64,000 nucleotides of DNA from CAYJLW01 sp964370965 (GCA_964370965.1 CAYJLW010000015.1:3501-67500); one strand, 5' to 3'; positions 19,201-26,896 are shown, counted from the first letter of the stretch. Notes: generated by a model from the letters alone, not told the origin. Translations and numbers: made by a program.

Positions 19201-22200
19201 ACGTCGTCTACGGGCGGGGCTCCGCGGTCGGGTTCACCGGCACGACATGGGTGTACCGCTACGACCGTGACACGGGCACCACGACGGTCGCGAACGAGCC
19301 GGTGTCCGGCAGCCAGCCCGACCGGCTGTCGTACTCCTTCGACGTGAGCGACGACGGCCGCCGCGTCCTCTTCGTGTCGGAGGCCAGGAACCTCCACGAC
19401 GGCGACGACGGGGCACTGGCGCCGAACGTCCTCGTACGCGACATGGACGTCGGCGTCACAGTGAGCGCGGGCGTGCAGACACGGCCCGTGGGCTGGGGCG
19501 CCTGCGACCTCCAGGAGGCGGCGCTCAGCGGCGACGGCCGCTGGGTCGTCTTCGACTCCTGCGCTGTCAACGTCGCCGGGGACACGAACGGCAAGGGTGA
19601 CGTCTACCGCTACGACCTCGACACCCAGACCACCGAGTTCGTGAGCGTCGCCGACGACGGCACGCAGGGCAATGGGGACTCGTTCCAGGCGGCCGTGTCG
19701 CCTGACGGAGGGCGTGTCGTGTTCTCCTCGGGCGCTACGAACCTGTTCCCCGCGGTCGGCAGCAGGAGCGGGGTGTTCGTGCGGGACACGGCGGCGGGCA
19801 CCACACGGCTCCTGAGCGTCAACTGGGACGGCAGCCCCATGACGACGGGCGGGTACCCGTACGGGTGGGAAGGCCCCGCCGTGAGCGCCGATGGGGAGCG
19901 GGCCGTGTTCCACTGGGGCTACAGCACCCTCTACAGCGCCACCACTGATCCGCCGCCGCCGCCCGCATCCGAACCGATCACAGCCGAGGCCGCCGTCGAC
20001 GCCGTGGAAGCGTTCGTGGCCGCCTGGCTGGCGGGGCGCAGCGCCGAGGAGCAGGCCGCCGTCGCGGCCGACGCCGACGCGCTCCTCGCCCGCCTCACCG
20101 CCTTCATCGATCCCCCCGTCACCGGGGATCCCGTGCCCGAGCCCCTTCTGCTCTCGGCTAACGCCGCCGCCGAGGCCGGGGATGCGAGGTCCTACGACGT
20201 CGCCACGGCACCCGACGGGGTTGCCGGGGTGTTCACGTCGGAGGCGGCGAACCTCGTCGACGGCGACACGAACGCCAAGGCGGACGTGTTCGTGACCGAC
20301 GCCGCTACCGGTGCCGTGGAGCGGGCGAGCGTGGCGTCGGACGGCACGCAGGCGAACGACGCCAGCGCGTTCGGGTCCCTGAGCGACGGCGGGCGCTACG
20401 TGGCCTTCACCTCGCTGGCGGGCAACCTCGTGGCGGGCGACACGAACGGGGTGCGGGACGTCTTCGCGCGCGACCGCCAGAGCGGCACGACCGAGCGGGT
20501 GAGCGTGGCGAGCGACGGATCACAGGCGACCGGATACAGTTCCTACGGCTACTCCTACGGCACCGCGATCAGCGCCGACGGCCGCTACGTGGCGTTCGCG
20601 TCCGAGTCGGCGAACCTCGTGGCGGACGACACGAACGGGGCGCGCGACGTCTTCGTCCACGACCGGGACACGGGTGTCACGGAGCGGGTGAGCGTGGCCG
20701 GTGACGGCACGCAGGGCAACGGGCGGTCGTCGAACTCCTGGAGCTGCCAGGACGTGGCGATCAGTGCCGACGGCCGCTACGTGGCCTTCGGGTCGGCGGC
20801 GACGAACCTGGTGGTGGGCGACACCAACTACTCGGACGACATATTCGTCCACGACCGCGACACCGGCGTCACGGAGCGGGTGAGCGTGTCCTCCGCCGGC
20901 GTGCAGGGCGACAGGCGCTCCGGTGACCAGACCTGCAGGGGCTCGTCGTACTCCTACGGGCAGGCGTCGCCCACCCTGGCCTTGAGCGGCGACGGCCGCC
21001 ACGTCGTGTTCATCTCCGGGGCCACGAACCTCGTACCCGGGGACACGAACACCGGGACCGACTGGGAGGACCCGGGCTACGGCACTCCCGACGTCTTCGT
21101 CCACGACCGCGACACGGGCACCACCACACGGGTGAACGTGGCCAGCGACGGCTCCCAGTCGTCCTCGGCGTGGTCGGTGTCGGTGCGGGCCGACGGCGGC
21201 CTCGTCGGGTTCCTCTCCGGGGCCACGTTCGGCGACCCCTACGACACCAACGCCACCATGGACGCCTTCGTGCACGACATGGCGTCCGGCGAGACGCGGC
21301 GCGTGAGCCTGGGGGCCGGCGGTGCGGAGCTGCAGGGGGCCAGCGCCGGGGTGGGCCTCGCCGCGGGCGACCGGGCCGTCGTCGCCACGGGGGCGCCCAA
21401 CGTCATGGACCCGCCTCTCGCTGTCACCACGCAGCAGGCCTACCTCGTCACGACCCTGTCCAGACCCGTCGACGTGGGCGACGACGTCACGAACCTGCTC
21501 GAGTCGGTGATGGGTGTGGTGAACCAGTGGGAGACAGACGCCCTGGCGGCCGTCCCGGCGGACTCCGCCGCGGGTCACCTGCTTGTGGGCGCTGTGCGGG
21601 ATCTCCTTGCCCGCTACGAGTCGGCCGCCGGCATGGAGTGGCTGCGGCGTCTCGTCGCCGGGGAGCGCCACCTGCGCGACCTCTTCGCCCAACTTGCCGA
21701 CGTCTGGAACGGCACGTACGTGCCGCCCGGTTCGCCGGTCGTACCCCCCGGCATGCGCGACGCCGTCGTCGACCGTGCCGACGACCTCGCCGACCGGGCG
21801 GCGGGCCTCGACCCGGAGTGGCTCGACCGCGCCGGCGCCGACTCCTACTGGGCGGGTTTCGCCGCCGACGAGGCCGCCACGCGGGGAGACCTCGCCGCGC
21901 TGGGGAACGTGACCGAGATCACGGACACACCTGAGCTCGCCGTCGCTCTCGCCGGTCTCCGGGCCGACTACGAGACGCACGTGACGCCGACGGTCGACGA
22001 CATCGCGATCCGCTTCGCGGCAGCGGAGGCCGACGCCGGCCGGGACGACTTCACCGAGTTCGTAGCCGGGTTCGCCGCCCTCGGCCAGAGCGTCTCTGTG
22101 TTCAACAGGCGCCTGGAGACCTTCGTCGCGACCGCTGAGGAGCGTTTCTCGGAGGACCCCAGCACCGTGATCATGGACCAGATCGAGCGCGTGACGGGCT

Positions 22201-23087
22201 GGCTGGCGGAGTCGCCGTTCGGTCTGGAGGCCGCCTACTACGCCGGACCTGCCCCGGTGGGGACCCCGGTGGAGGAGCGGATCGACGTGACCGTGGACTT
22301 CGACTGGGACCTGGGCGGGCCGGCGTGGCTCACGGACGGGTTCAGCGCCGCGTGGCGGGGTCGCCTGGTGTCGCCGGTCACGGGCCCTGTGGAGCTCACG
22401 GTCGAGTCCGACGACGGCGCCCGCCTCTGGATCGACGACGCCCTGGTGATCGACGACTGGGCGACGCCGGGCTTGGACGAGGTGTCGGCGGACGTCGCCC
22501 TGGTCGCTGGTGTGCCCCGCCGGCTGCGTCTTGAGTACCGGGAGGACACCGATACGGCGAGCGTGCGCCTCCTCTGGCGACTCCCGGGCGAGCCCGCGCC
22601 GGTGCCCGTGCCGTCGAGCGCCCTGCTGGCGGGAGAGCCCCGCATGGGAGACCTGTCCCGCACGATCACAGGTCTCGCCCGCTATGGGGCGGCCGCTGCT
22701 GTCGTCATGGGCCGGGCCGAGACGGACGCCCCCCGGGCTCCCGCTGACGTCTTCACGGCGCTTCTCGTCGCCCCCGCTCCCTACCTCGACCCGCAGGGCT
22801 CGTTGTCCTACACGTACGAGGACGGGGGCGAGCGGGTCACCGTGGCGACTACGTCCCTCGAAGGCGTGGCTGCCACAGGCACCAGCATCTACGTGGAGGC
22901 GACCTGCGTGTCCACCACTGTGCCCCTGCCCGTCGGCCTGGGCGTTCCCCGCCGGGACGGGCCGTCCCCCTGCACGTGGGCGTTGTGGGACGACAACGGC
23001 ACGACCCGGCTCGACGTCTCCGCGGCCGGCATCAGCAACGTCGCCATCCGTCCCGACTGGCGCTTCTCCCTGCACTACCCGTCCTGA
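10242..23087 (+). CDS. Giant exported multidomain protein P1 (4281 aa)
   Basis: Residues 1-43 are a signal peptide (cleavage near AAAS|QWD). Residues 45-190 resemble a CHAP domain but lack the catalytic Cys (YGSSASYAAWYL) and His (SWIGVVYAH). Residues 260-980 are beta-rich with degenerate PD40-like stretches and end in a Cys-pair module (RGPCDVY, TYCTWTF). About 985-2165 is mostly helical, with conserved Trp and Cys (DRNCRIDLVRDWARQ). A second Cys-pair module is at 2177-2287. Three PD40/TolB-like propellers follow at about 2384-2773, 2847-3237 and 3302-3740, separated by helical linkers, with repeated DGRYVVF and GDTN loops. After a helical stretch come a PA14 domain (about 3995-4127, GLEAAYYAG, SDDGARLWIDD) and a last Cys-pair module to the end. 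There is no LPXTG or C-terminal membrane anchor. P1 has one propeller fewer than P2 and P3. Function unknown. Confidence 0.9.
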   Translation: MGAMGFGNGRRAVRAGRARAVVAVTVAVTLLAAVTPTDPAAASQWDTQDVTSAGSVQDAYPYKGLPTSQLDPRGFSYGSSASYAAWYLADNGVTVKATMEAADGPDTVKLATASPYNGGTGSWTTSTWRLGFHIKDDAAARLGDLYVGSGGSWIGVVYAHDGGWLTVAGYRLGGSGFAVKRLRVAAGDCTCILDYLNTPIDAGQGGIKVAEDTVYDMIRRNWAGDAAEVSPSAVDSTGEANGWVSLDGEASYLHASSPQDVSFPAGGSFDVNANGWVLYNRTWGDEIDGSPGPGWGAGSLYPTGVSLSPNLDHAAWITDSAMLPEDECADGVQHYAMAYQGQILDVSSLWYRMPLLADPEYWVLSAGGVRVNPDPVPVGSPGGTSGLCVPEPGRAVHSRDLYTTDLRTGDTSIATPPQLNSDTRYGQESYLGGDVHSGPKYTHRISDDGVVTLKASARAAAGYPTESPQGYLPSPLRERAVQAINLVLGAVPMNTPLYAPWGLAPPDPGWWALEHVPALGEAFQGISVEMTQSDWPAPTRLTPPCATFVGRGYWCKHDTAYFTFRNAGPWRTLVGTYDVADPAGSWNEVWGTYDDDTRSVVTVPATGDVLRPSPDLGSLQRYAPWWARCDNGNLCPPLSASLTPSGRWWSSDAEINVGGPGGGVCLEGVASGDRYDCRPMTQISGGLVERTGPNDDGEFVAVYRAEGSNSTQPAQYAAVWRPGRDHKMKLSSAALLPEIDDGGGSAWRVVDVSGVSQKTPTGRRTLATYARSGWPSSAERRFAIIEIPDRVSAPVPHPEVTSGSGPTRGQGVVAGGGRWEVGTRTEAEHSGEMAGSRKGLMGVAVKRDTGDSVPTGAAFYELSSPSRRWRVVGRHWDSLRVDTAAQAYRLERPGSTATLRGPCDVYSTTNEGGKQPFLLEPFVDRRGTYCTWTFTEGSPSGNAGGAAEFSLNVTRASGGQVVLDVPRTAVPLGPSNQLLVDAAGYDKPLSALGKRLERAAKNLAAGLVDELADDVAAVEVDYEVEQMLETLDPWVDHQLAELKTYALGWVDRLSPWLEEHVFTPMEEWISTFVDRWGVNFGWVRDGIEELVQAPAENLRTFCENIAGSAVDMADAFAATLSHPLFAGWGVNLDDSGTLSDTISTFSDWVDGICGELGAAAEAALTSALDTYVTAPLDALTALIQSVADGIKALIATRTDELRSQVNGAIASLRAGIEGFDLGSLKGVPVDPIGTCPAEGEPGYDRNCRIDLVRDWARQALLAAHDWVLDQVYEPNPAYDYHHPAGCGGTMRLLKTLHCAVNEGRTAYMDALTSQLAPIDSAIQSFAAGLSAITTSDEYDRLFHCVAGIAPTITQAMSGINWNLGGGSGIFGFFASGWANWFMGGDTEGQSPLKPNIIECLLPTPGGWWPNDADWLPLGPWEPEQVELVLYGALDFISNVVADRLSRISTDGGNANAVGRAILQMLIDLSRRTITLDGEEVPGTYVEALEKAIADGGDVSWEQVWGYLTDGMDGFTGAGLSDWQSVQSGMRCAEVRYDGEWWYDHAPDVLKSAFDAVGFLEGCAKGGWVDGVLKYFLEDKSRFLGRPLVERYTYLWDNPKGLGEGIHRLLDTWEKRLVAWVQARLPDGLRDLAGWIRGEGAAARPQVETALHDQVAGLMALLQVRAGEAASPAEAAVNAAADRVVATLDRLADTLETQAAQPWLREVAQLVAWANARLAQALTGVEAVIAAVRSWVDGLGLPAELEAAVFALLDRIHDAVVDAGQWVDDNAIEPIDEQLQGLLRLAFGAIADAIRSQRANVYALRDSLVGKFNAWLTGWAEQVMKSCGEGHTETPGMSVGVCDVVAEPVGTIYDAGVNWIAGGIENLADVIESRVSGAPRSIRAYLDDLNCELVLYVYDIQSVTSAVCDRVNAGQPPFAVKKPSTTLLNLLADHGEELKAWILDELAKAADTIRGFDLESEGLWAAMDATAQSGMQFAMFAVDPDVREALGEYLRHALSRITRFLEPLSDRQVLEELGGELGLPDLYNVIVNQVNEVVPFVRAQAYSILGSLPNIDNLALGLRSATSLADVANTFGRFGDELLTWVIAVVDEVTGDFLDLNAKVAAAIGESVLRVADNTLRAAIDGAVNVFRFVVWAHEYTFEKAITPLIALGDEVPDMWAAPGFGYTQIEGSFGDGVGLEMRFAQDHAAAPLGGLIATYPSTTRPGEWYVVASRSFEGGSFTQPSLTLEELDGNDGSLDVGGLCNVYRASGPSIEEAVAREASGTCRWALDGRAHTLAMSGPLPEWTDGVRVLEEGGTEAVRLGRPWGIPLLEAGDMAGRVQAAEDALALLPPPGDGIAEPEDPAFPEVEHWIEETLGFRGRFSPDLVSVTPAGGAATGSSHQVGGTSPDGRYVVFASDAGDLVSGDTNAKRDIFIRDRYARTTAALSTTGAGTTGNGNSARPAVSRDGATVGFASSSSDLVDGDANAQTDVFVRDLVSGATERVSVPPGGGEADNASTEPALSADGRYVAFVSWAGNLVDGDTNAAYDAFVLDRETGALERVSVSDDGSELPSGILVSGPPPGISYGTSIGISDDGDRVVFATPDGAVWVRDRTPGATWRVDVNDVGDPADAPSARPSISGDGRYVAFATTATNLTASDEPPDYGHLDVYRRDLERGRTRQVSRPASDEAWQSDGDSGESIPSAALGADGRWAVFDSTARDLTSVPGNGQRQLYARDMRARRVKALSVTPSGTLGAGGSSGARIGAAATTAFMSEAGDVAPGDGNGLPDVFASDALTPFETWMQTRLLWWLEGEEGYLADLDARRAREETRQAAVEDLATATFEMFAAFLGQVAGPGDGDGGPVIVNVTPWGAVGSAGYAAPSTPSTTADGRYVVFSTEAADLVVGDASGYEDVFRRDVVTGTTVRVSENRATGREPDGTSSSPVVSDDGRWVAYLTSATNLTAAGATAVTGSGVLLWDAETGVSSLVPGTDGASGGIAMSADGRYVVYGRGSAVGFTGTTWVYRYDRDTGTTTVANEPVSGSQPDRLSYSFDVSDDGRRVLFVSEARNLHDGDDGALAPNVLVRDMDVGVTVSAGVQTRPVGWGACDLQEAALSGDGRWVVFDSCAVNVAGDTNGKGDVYRYDLDTQTTEFVSVADDGTQGNGDSFQAAVSPDGGRVVFSSGATNLFPAVGSRSGVFVRDTAAGTTRLLSVNWDGSPMTTGGYPYGWEGPAVSADGERAVFHWGYSTLYSATTDPPPPPASEPITAEAAVDAVEAFVAAWLAGRSAEEQAAVAADADALLARLTAFIDPPVTGDPVPEPLLLSANAAAEAGDARSYDVATAPDGVAGVFTSEAANLVDGDTNAKADVFVTDAATGAVERASVASDGTQANDASAFGSLSDGGRYVAFTSLAGNLVAGDTNGVRDVFARDRQSGTTERVSVASDGSQATGYSSYGYSYGTAISADGRYVAFASESANLVADDTNGARDVFVHDRDTGVTERVSVAGDGTQGNGRSSNSWSCQDVAISADGRYVAFGSAATNLVVGDTNYSDDIFVHDRDTGVTERVSVSSAGVQGDRRSGDQTCRGSSYSYGQASPTLALSGDGRHVVFISGATNLVPGDTNTGTDWEDPGYGTPDVFVHDRDTGTTTRVNVASDGSQSSSAWSVSVRADGGLVGFLSGATFGDPYDTNATMDAFVHDMASGETRRVSLGAGGAELQGASAGVGLAAGDRAVVATGAPNVMDPPLAVTTQQAYLVTTLSRPVDVGDDVTNLLESVMGVVNQWETDALAAVPADSAAGHLLVGAVRDLLARYESAAGMEWLRRLVAGERHLRDLFAQLADVWNGTYVPPGSPVVPPGMRDAVVDRADDLADRAAGLDPEWLDRAGADSYWAGFAADEAATRGDLAALGNVTEITDTPELAVALAGLRADYETHVTPTVDDIAIRFAAAEADAGRDDFTEFVAGFAALGQSVSVFNRRLETFVATAEERFSEDPSTVIMDQIERVTGWLAESPFGLEAAYYAGPAPVGTPVEERIDVTVDFDWDLGGPAWLTDGFSAAWRGRLVSPVTGPVELTVESDDGARLWIDDALVIDDWATPGLDEVSADVALVAGVPRRLRLEYREDTDTASVRLLWRLPGEPAPVPVPSSALLAGEPRMGDLSRTITGLARYGAAAAVVMGRAETDAPRAPADVFTALLVAPAPYLDPQGSLSYTYEDGGERVTVATTSLEGVAATGTSIYVEATCVSTTVPLPVGLGVPRRDGPSPCTWALWDDNGTTRLDVSAAGISNVAIRPDWRFSLHYPS

Positions 23088-23090
23088 CGC

Positions 23091-23136
23091 TTCTGGGGAG
23101 CCCAGACACGGATACCCGTGCCTGGGCTCCCCAGAA
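23091..23136 (+). terminator. Long palindromic terminator after P1
   Basis: TTCTGGGGAGCCCAG at 23091 pairs with CTGGGCTCCCCAGAA ending at 23136, with further pairing of CACGG and CCGTG inside. It starts a few bases after the P1 stop and has no T-run. The same hairpin family is found after P3 and after the decayed fifth paralogue. Confidence 0.8.
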
Positions 23137-23170
23137 CGGGTGGTTGGGGCCGCCGCCGGAGGGAATCGGG

Positions 23171-23716
23171 GTGTTCGTACCGAATTCCGATGGCATGGGG
23201 ATGCCCAATACGAGCGGCGGCGTGCCGCTCATCCTGTACGCCAGCCACGAACGGGGGCCCTTCTCGGATCTGGTCGGCCTCCTGACCGCGGCGGGCTGGG
23301 TGATGGCGGAAGGCTTCCGGCCCCCGCAGGGAGACCCGGTCGTCTGCTTCGGTCTCGTGGACGACTGGTCCGACGCCGCGGCGGCCGTGGCCTGTGCCGC
23401 GGCCGGCGCCGGTGTCGTGGCATGGGCCCGCGACGAGCGGGTGCGCCTCTCGCTCTTCGAGGACCTCCGCCACCTCGGAGACGTGCTCCTCCTCGACCAC
23501 GACGGCGTCCGGGCGGCGGCCGGCCCGGAGACCCTGGAGCTGCTGCGCCTCTACGGCGGCGGTTCGTCCCTGGTGCAGGCCGCCCGCCGGCTGCACCTCT
23601 CCGAGCGCACGGCGCGGAGACGGATGGCGGCGCTGCGGCGGCTCCTCGGCGTGCGCTCCAACGAACAGGCCGTGGCCCGGCTCCTGGCCGGCCAGAGCCA
23701 TCCGGGCGGCTCGTGA
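23171..23716 (+). CDS. Small HTH protein with receiver-like N-domain (copy 1)
   Basis: 181 residues from a GTG with GGAGGG 7 nt upstream. The N-terminal two thirds (VPLILYASHE, DPVVCFGLVDDW, DVLLLDHDGV) look like a degenerate receiver or Rossmann-type domain. The C-terminal about 60 residues form a LuxR-like HTH (LLRLYGGGSSLVQAARRLHL, SERTARRRMAALRRLLGV). The whole layout repeats the C-terminal half of the next gene, regulator B, so the two are paralogous modules. The stop lies 16 bp before regulator B's start, so they are very probably one operon. It may act as a partner or modulator of regulator B (inference). Confidence 0.75.
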   Translation: MFVPNSDGMGMPNTSGGVPLILYASHERGPFSDLVGLLTAAGWVMAEGFRPPQGDPVVCFGLVDDWSDAAAAVACAAAGAGVVAWARDERVRLSLFEDLRHLGDVLLLDHDGVRAAAGPETLELLRLYGGGSSLVQAARRLHLSERTARRRMAALRRLLGVRSNEQAVARLLAGQSHPGGS

Positions 23717-23912
23717 CCGCGGGGGTGGGGGCGTGACGGGCTGCGTCGGGCGCGCGGCGGAGCTGGAGTGGATCGGCGACGCCCTGATGGAGTGCGAGCC
23801 TGTTCTCGTCGTGGGCGAGGCAGGGATCGGCAAGACGACGCTGTGCCTGCAGGCGGCGGCGGCGACAGGGCGACCGGTGGTGGCCGTCGCCGGATTCCGG
23901 TCCCTCACCTGG
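23499..23912 (+). repeat. 414-bp identical block, copy 1 of 2
   Basis: This covers the HTH end of the small gene, the 16-bp spacer and the first 60 codons of regulator B. Base-by-base reading finds no difference from 41221-41634. Sequence outside both ends diverges at once. Confidence 0.85.
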
Positions 23913-26807
23913 CGCCGATTCGGACCTTTCCTGGCTGCTCTTCAGGGCGCGGCCGGCGGCGCGGGGCCCGGCTCCGTGGCCGCTGCCTTGCGGGCGGCGG
24001 TGGGGGAGGGTGTCCTCGTCGTGGACGACCTCCAGTGGGTGGATGCCGGTTCCCTCGACGTCGTGACCCGCCTGGCGGGGCGGCTGGCTCTACTGGCCGC
24101 GGTCCGCGAGGAGGACCCGGGCGCCGCTGCGACGCTCGATGCCGCCCGGGAGGCCGGGTTCGCCGTGTTGGCATTGGGCGGCCTGGACGACGCCTGCGCC
24201 GCCGAGATGGCACGGACGCTGCTGCCGGCCGTCACCGAGGAGCATCTGGCGACGATCGTGCGCGGTGCCAGAGGCAACCCGCTCTTCATCGAGGAGCTCG
24301 CTCGGGCCCGTGACGCCCCCGCCGGTCTGCGCGCCGCCTTGTGCTCGCGTATCGGGCGTCTGGGGGCTCCGGCCCGTCACGACCTCGCCCTGTTGGCTCT
24401 CGCCGGACGACCGGTGCGCCGGGGCGAGGTGGGCGAGGTGGCCCCGTCGCTGTTCTCGGAGGACCTGGCCGTCGTCGAGGGCGACGTGGTCGACCTGCGC
24501 CATGCCCTCGTGGGGGAGGTCGCCGTCGAGCTCCTCGATTCGCGGGAACGCATCGCGTTGCACGGCGAACTTGCCGGCCTGCTGGCGGAGGACGGTGAGG
24601 TCGCCCGCCACCTGGCGGCTGGCGGACGGCGGGACGAGGCCCGCCGTCGTGCCATGCGTGCGTCCGAGGTCGCCGAGAGGCCCGGGGACGCAGCCTCGCT
24701 CCTCGCCCTGGCTGCGATGTGCGCTGAGGGTCCCGAGGCCGATGAGCTCCGGCTGCGGGCGGCGGGAGCGCTCCTCGATGCGGGCGACTTCGGCGGGGTC
24801 CTGGAGGTGACCGGCTTCGTCGAGGGGGCCAGCGCCGAGGTCAGGGCCCGCACGTCACTCGTGCGGGGGGAGGCCCTCTGGGAATCCGGCCGAGGTGAAG
24901 ATGCGGAGGCGGCGGTGTCCGCCGGTCTCGTAGAGGTGGCGGGGTCCCGGACCCCCCTGGAGGTGCGCCTCCGTCTCGAGTACGCCCGCCTCATCCGCCT
25001 TGCTTCCTCGGACAGTCTCCGGGGGCGGGCGCTGGCGGAGGAGGCGCTTGTCTTTGCCCGGGAGGTGGGGGTGGAGGAGCCCCGGGCCCTGGTGGAGGCC
25101 GGCTTGGCTCTCATGGGGTCGGGCGATGCCAGCGGCAAGGAGATGCTGGTGCGGGCGCGAGCGGACGCCGTTGCCGTCGGTGAGGCCGCCGTGGAGATCT
25201 ACGCTCTCCAAGGACTCGCCCTGGCGGCCATGGCCGAGGGGCGCTTCGACGAGGCTGAGTCCATGTACTCCGCTTCGTTGGAGACATGCCGCCGCCTCGG
25301 GTTCAGGGGGCGGGAGCGCATGGCTCTTGCCCACCGCCTCTGGCTGGATCTGTTCCGCGGGGACTATGCGCGGGTGCTCGAAGTGGGCGCGGCGCTCCGT
25401 GAGGAGGGGCCCATCGTGCGCAACGAGGACATGGCCCTGGTCACCTATGGGACGGCGCTCATTGACGTGGGGCGTGAGCAGGAGGCGCTCGGCATCGCCC
25501 GCAGTGCTCTGGCGACAGCCGGCGACCGGTTCGGGCGGGAGAGGGCCCATGCGGTGATCGCCGAGGCTGAGTACTGGGGAGGCCGCCCAGCGCGCGCCGT
25601 GACCGTGCTCCATGAGGGATTCCCCGACGGCGTGGGCTTGAAACTGCCGGCGTTCATGGTCGCACCCACATGGGCCTGGTCCGGTCTCGAGCTGGGCCGG
25701 GACGTGGGCGGAACCGACGACAGGTTGGTCCACGCTCTGCTCCTGCCCGAGCTCGCCAGGGAGTTCCAGGCCATCGACCTCCTCCGCGAGGGTGACGGCG
25801 GGGCCGCCGAGGCTGCGGAGCTGTTCGCGTCCGCCGCCGAGGGATGGGCGGGGAGGCTGTTCCGCGCGGAGATGCGGTGCCGGTGGGCCCAGGGGGAGGC
25901 GCTGCGCCGTGCCGGCAGCCTTGACAGCGCACGCGAGGTCCTCGAGGGCGTGGCGGAGCGGGCGCGCAGCCACGGCATGGGGCCCCTCCTCGCCCGCGTC
26001 CGGCGTTCGCTGCGCATGGCCGGCGGTGGGGTCCGCACGCACGGTGCGCGTGCCGGCGCCGGTCTCACCGGGCGTGAGCGGGCGGTCGTCGAGTTGGTGG
26101 GCGCCGGCCTCTCGAACGAGGAGATCGCCCGCCGCCTCGGCGTGGCGTCCTCCACCGTCGCCCGTCACGTCGGCAAGGCGCGGGAGAGGCTCGGCGCCCG
26201 CAGCCGCATCGCGACCGCCGTGGCTGCCGGGACCGCCGTGGCCCGACCACTGGTTGTCCTCAGCGGCGCCGCCGACGAGTTCGGGGCCCGGTGCGCCGTC
26301 CTCGAGGCCCGGGGCTGGATCCGCGTCGAGGGCTGGGTTGTGTCTCCGGGGGACCCCACGGGCTCCGGGGTCGTGCGCACCGGGAGCGTCTCGGGGTTCG
26401 CCGCCACCGCCGAGGTCGTGTTGGCGGCGCTCCGGGGCGAGGCCATCGTGGTGCTGGTGGACGCCGGCGAGGACGTGGCCAGGGCGCTCATCGAGGATCT
26501 CGACCGTCTCGGGACCGTGGAGCACGTCAGGGGGCAGGCGCCCGGCGCCAGTGGCGGCAGCGTGGAGCTCGCAGCGGAGGACCACCGCCTCCTGCGCCTT
26601 CTCGCCAAGGGGCATTCCACCCATGAGGTGGGCAGCGCCCTGCACATGTCGCCCCGTACCGTCCGCCACCGCTTGGCGAAGCTGCGCCAGCGCCTCGGGG
26701 TCTCCTCCAACGCGGAGGCCGTCCTGGCGGTGGGGACCGCCGGGGATTCCGGGGCCCGATCCGGGCTTTCGGCGGCGGGGCCGCATGTCTGCCGAGTCCG
26801 CGATTGA
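23733..26807 (+). CDS. Dual-HTH LAL-type regulator B
   Basis: 1024 residues from a GTG. The open frame extends upstream to 23394 only as a shadow of the small HTH gene. Walker A GEAGIGKT is at 28-35 and Walker B VLVVDDLQWVD near residue 95, with 'RGNPLFIEEL' after it, then a long helical TPR-like region. The first LuxR HTH is at about 779-833 (LTGRERAVVELVGAGLSNEE). Normal LAL proteins end there, but this one continues with a receiver-like segment (about 838-943, PLVVLSGAADEFG, IVVLVDAG) and a second HTH (about 946-1003, HSTHEVGSALHMSPRTVRHR). That extra half is homologous to the small protein encoded just upstream. It points at giant gene P2, which starts 86 bp after its stop, so it probably controls P2. 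Regulator C has the same layout. Confidence 0.88.
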   Translation: MTGCVGRAAELEWIGDALMECEPVLVVGEAGIGKTTLCLQAAAATGRPVVAVAGFRSLTWRRFGPFLAALQGAAGGAGPGSVAAALRAAVGEGVLVVDDLQWVDAGSLDVVTRLAGRLALLAAVREEDPGAAATLDAAREAGFAVLALGGLDDACAAEMARTLLPAVTEEHLATIVRGARGNPLFIEELARARDAPAGLRAALCSRIGRLGAPARHDLALLALAGRPVRRGEVGEVAPSLFSEDLAVVEGDVVDLRHALVGEVAVELLDSRERIALHGELAGLLAEDGEVARHLAAGGRRDEARRRAMRASEVAERPGDAASLLALAAMCAEGPEADELRLRAAGALLDAGDFGGVLEVTGFVEGASAEVRARTSLVRGEALWESGRGEDAEAAVSAGLVEVAGSRTPLEVRLRLEYARLIRLASSDSLRGRALAEEALVFAREVGVEEPRALVEAGLALMGSGDASGKEMLVRARADAVAVGEAAVEIYALQGLALAAMAEGRFDEAESMYSASLETCRRLGFRGRERMALAHRLWLDLFRGDYARVLEVGAALREEGPIVRNEDMALVTYGTALIDVGREQEALGIARSALATAGDRFGRERAHAVIAEAEYWGGRPARAVTVLHEGFPDGVGLKLPAFMVAPTWAWSGLELGRDVGGTDDRLVHALLLPELAREFQAIDLLREGDGGAAEAAELFASAAEGWAGRLFRAEMRCRWAQGEALRRAGSLDSAREVLEGVAERARSHGMGPLLARVRRSLRMAGGGVRTHGARAGAGLTGRERAVVELVGAGLSNEEIARRLGVASSTVARHVGKARERLGARSRIATAVAAGTAVARPLVVLSGAADEFGARCAVLEARGWIRVEGWVVSPGDPTGSGVVRTGSVSGFAATAEVVLAALRGEAIVVLVDAGEDVARALIEDLDRLGTVEHVRGQAPGASGGSVELAAEDHRLLRLLAKGHSTHEVGSALHMSPRTVRHRLAKLRQRLGVSSNAEAVLAVGTAGDSGARSGLSAAGPHVCRVRD

Positions 26808-26825
26808 AGCGATGTGCCCGACTCG

Positions 26826-26896
26826 TTACGTTTGACACGGGCGTCGGTTCGCGACCGTAGCGGCCCGGCCGTCACGGCTGGTAGGAGCGGGTCTTG
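26826..26896 (+). promoter_or_regulatory. Conserved upstream element, SD and TTG start of P2
   Basis: TTACGTTTGACACGGG starts at 26826, 68 nt before the start. TAGGAG at 26882-26887 is 6 nt before TTG at 26894, followed by GGA GCT. The wider region from 26793 is homologous to the P3 upstream region (GTCCGCGATTGAAGCG, GGTTCGCG, GTCACGGCTGGTAGGAGC). The stop codon of regulator B lies within this homology. Confidence 0.7.
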
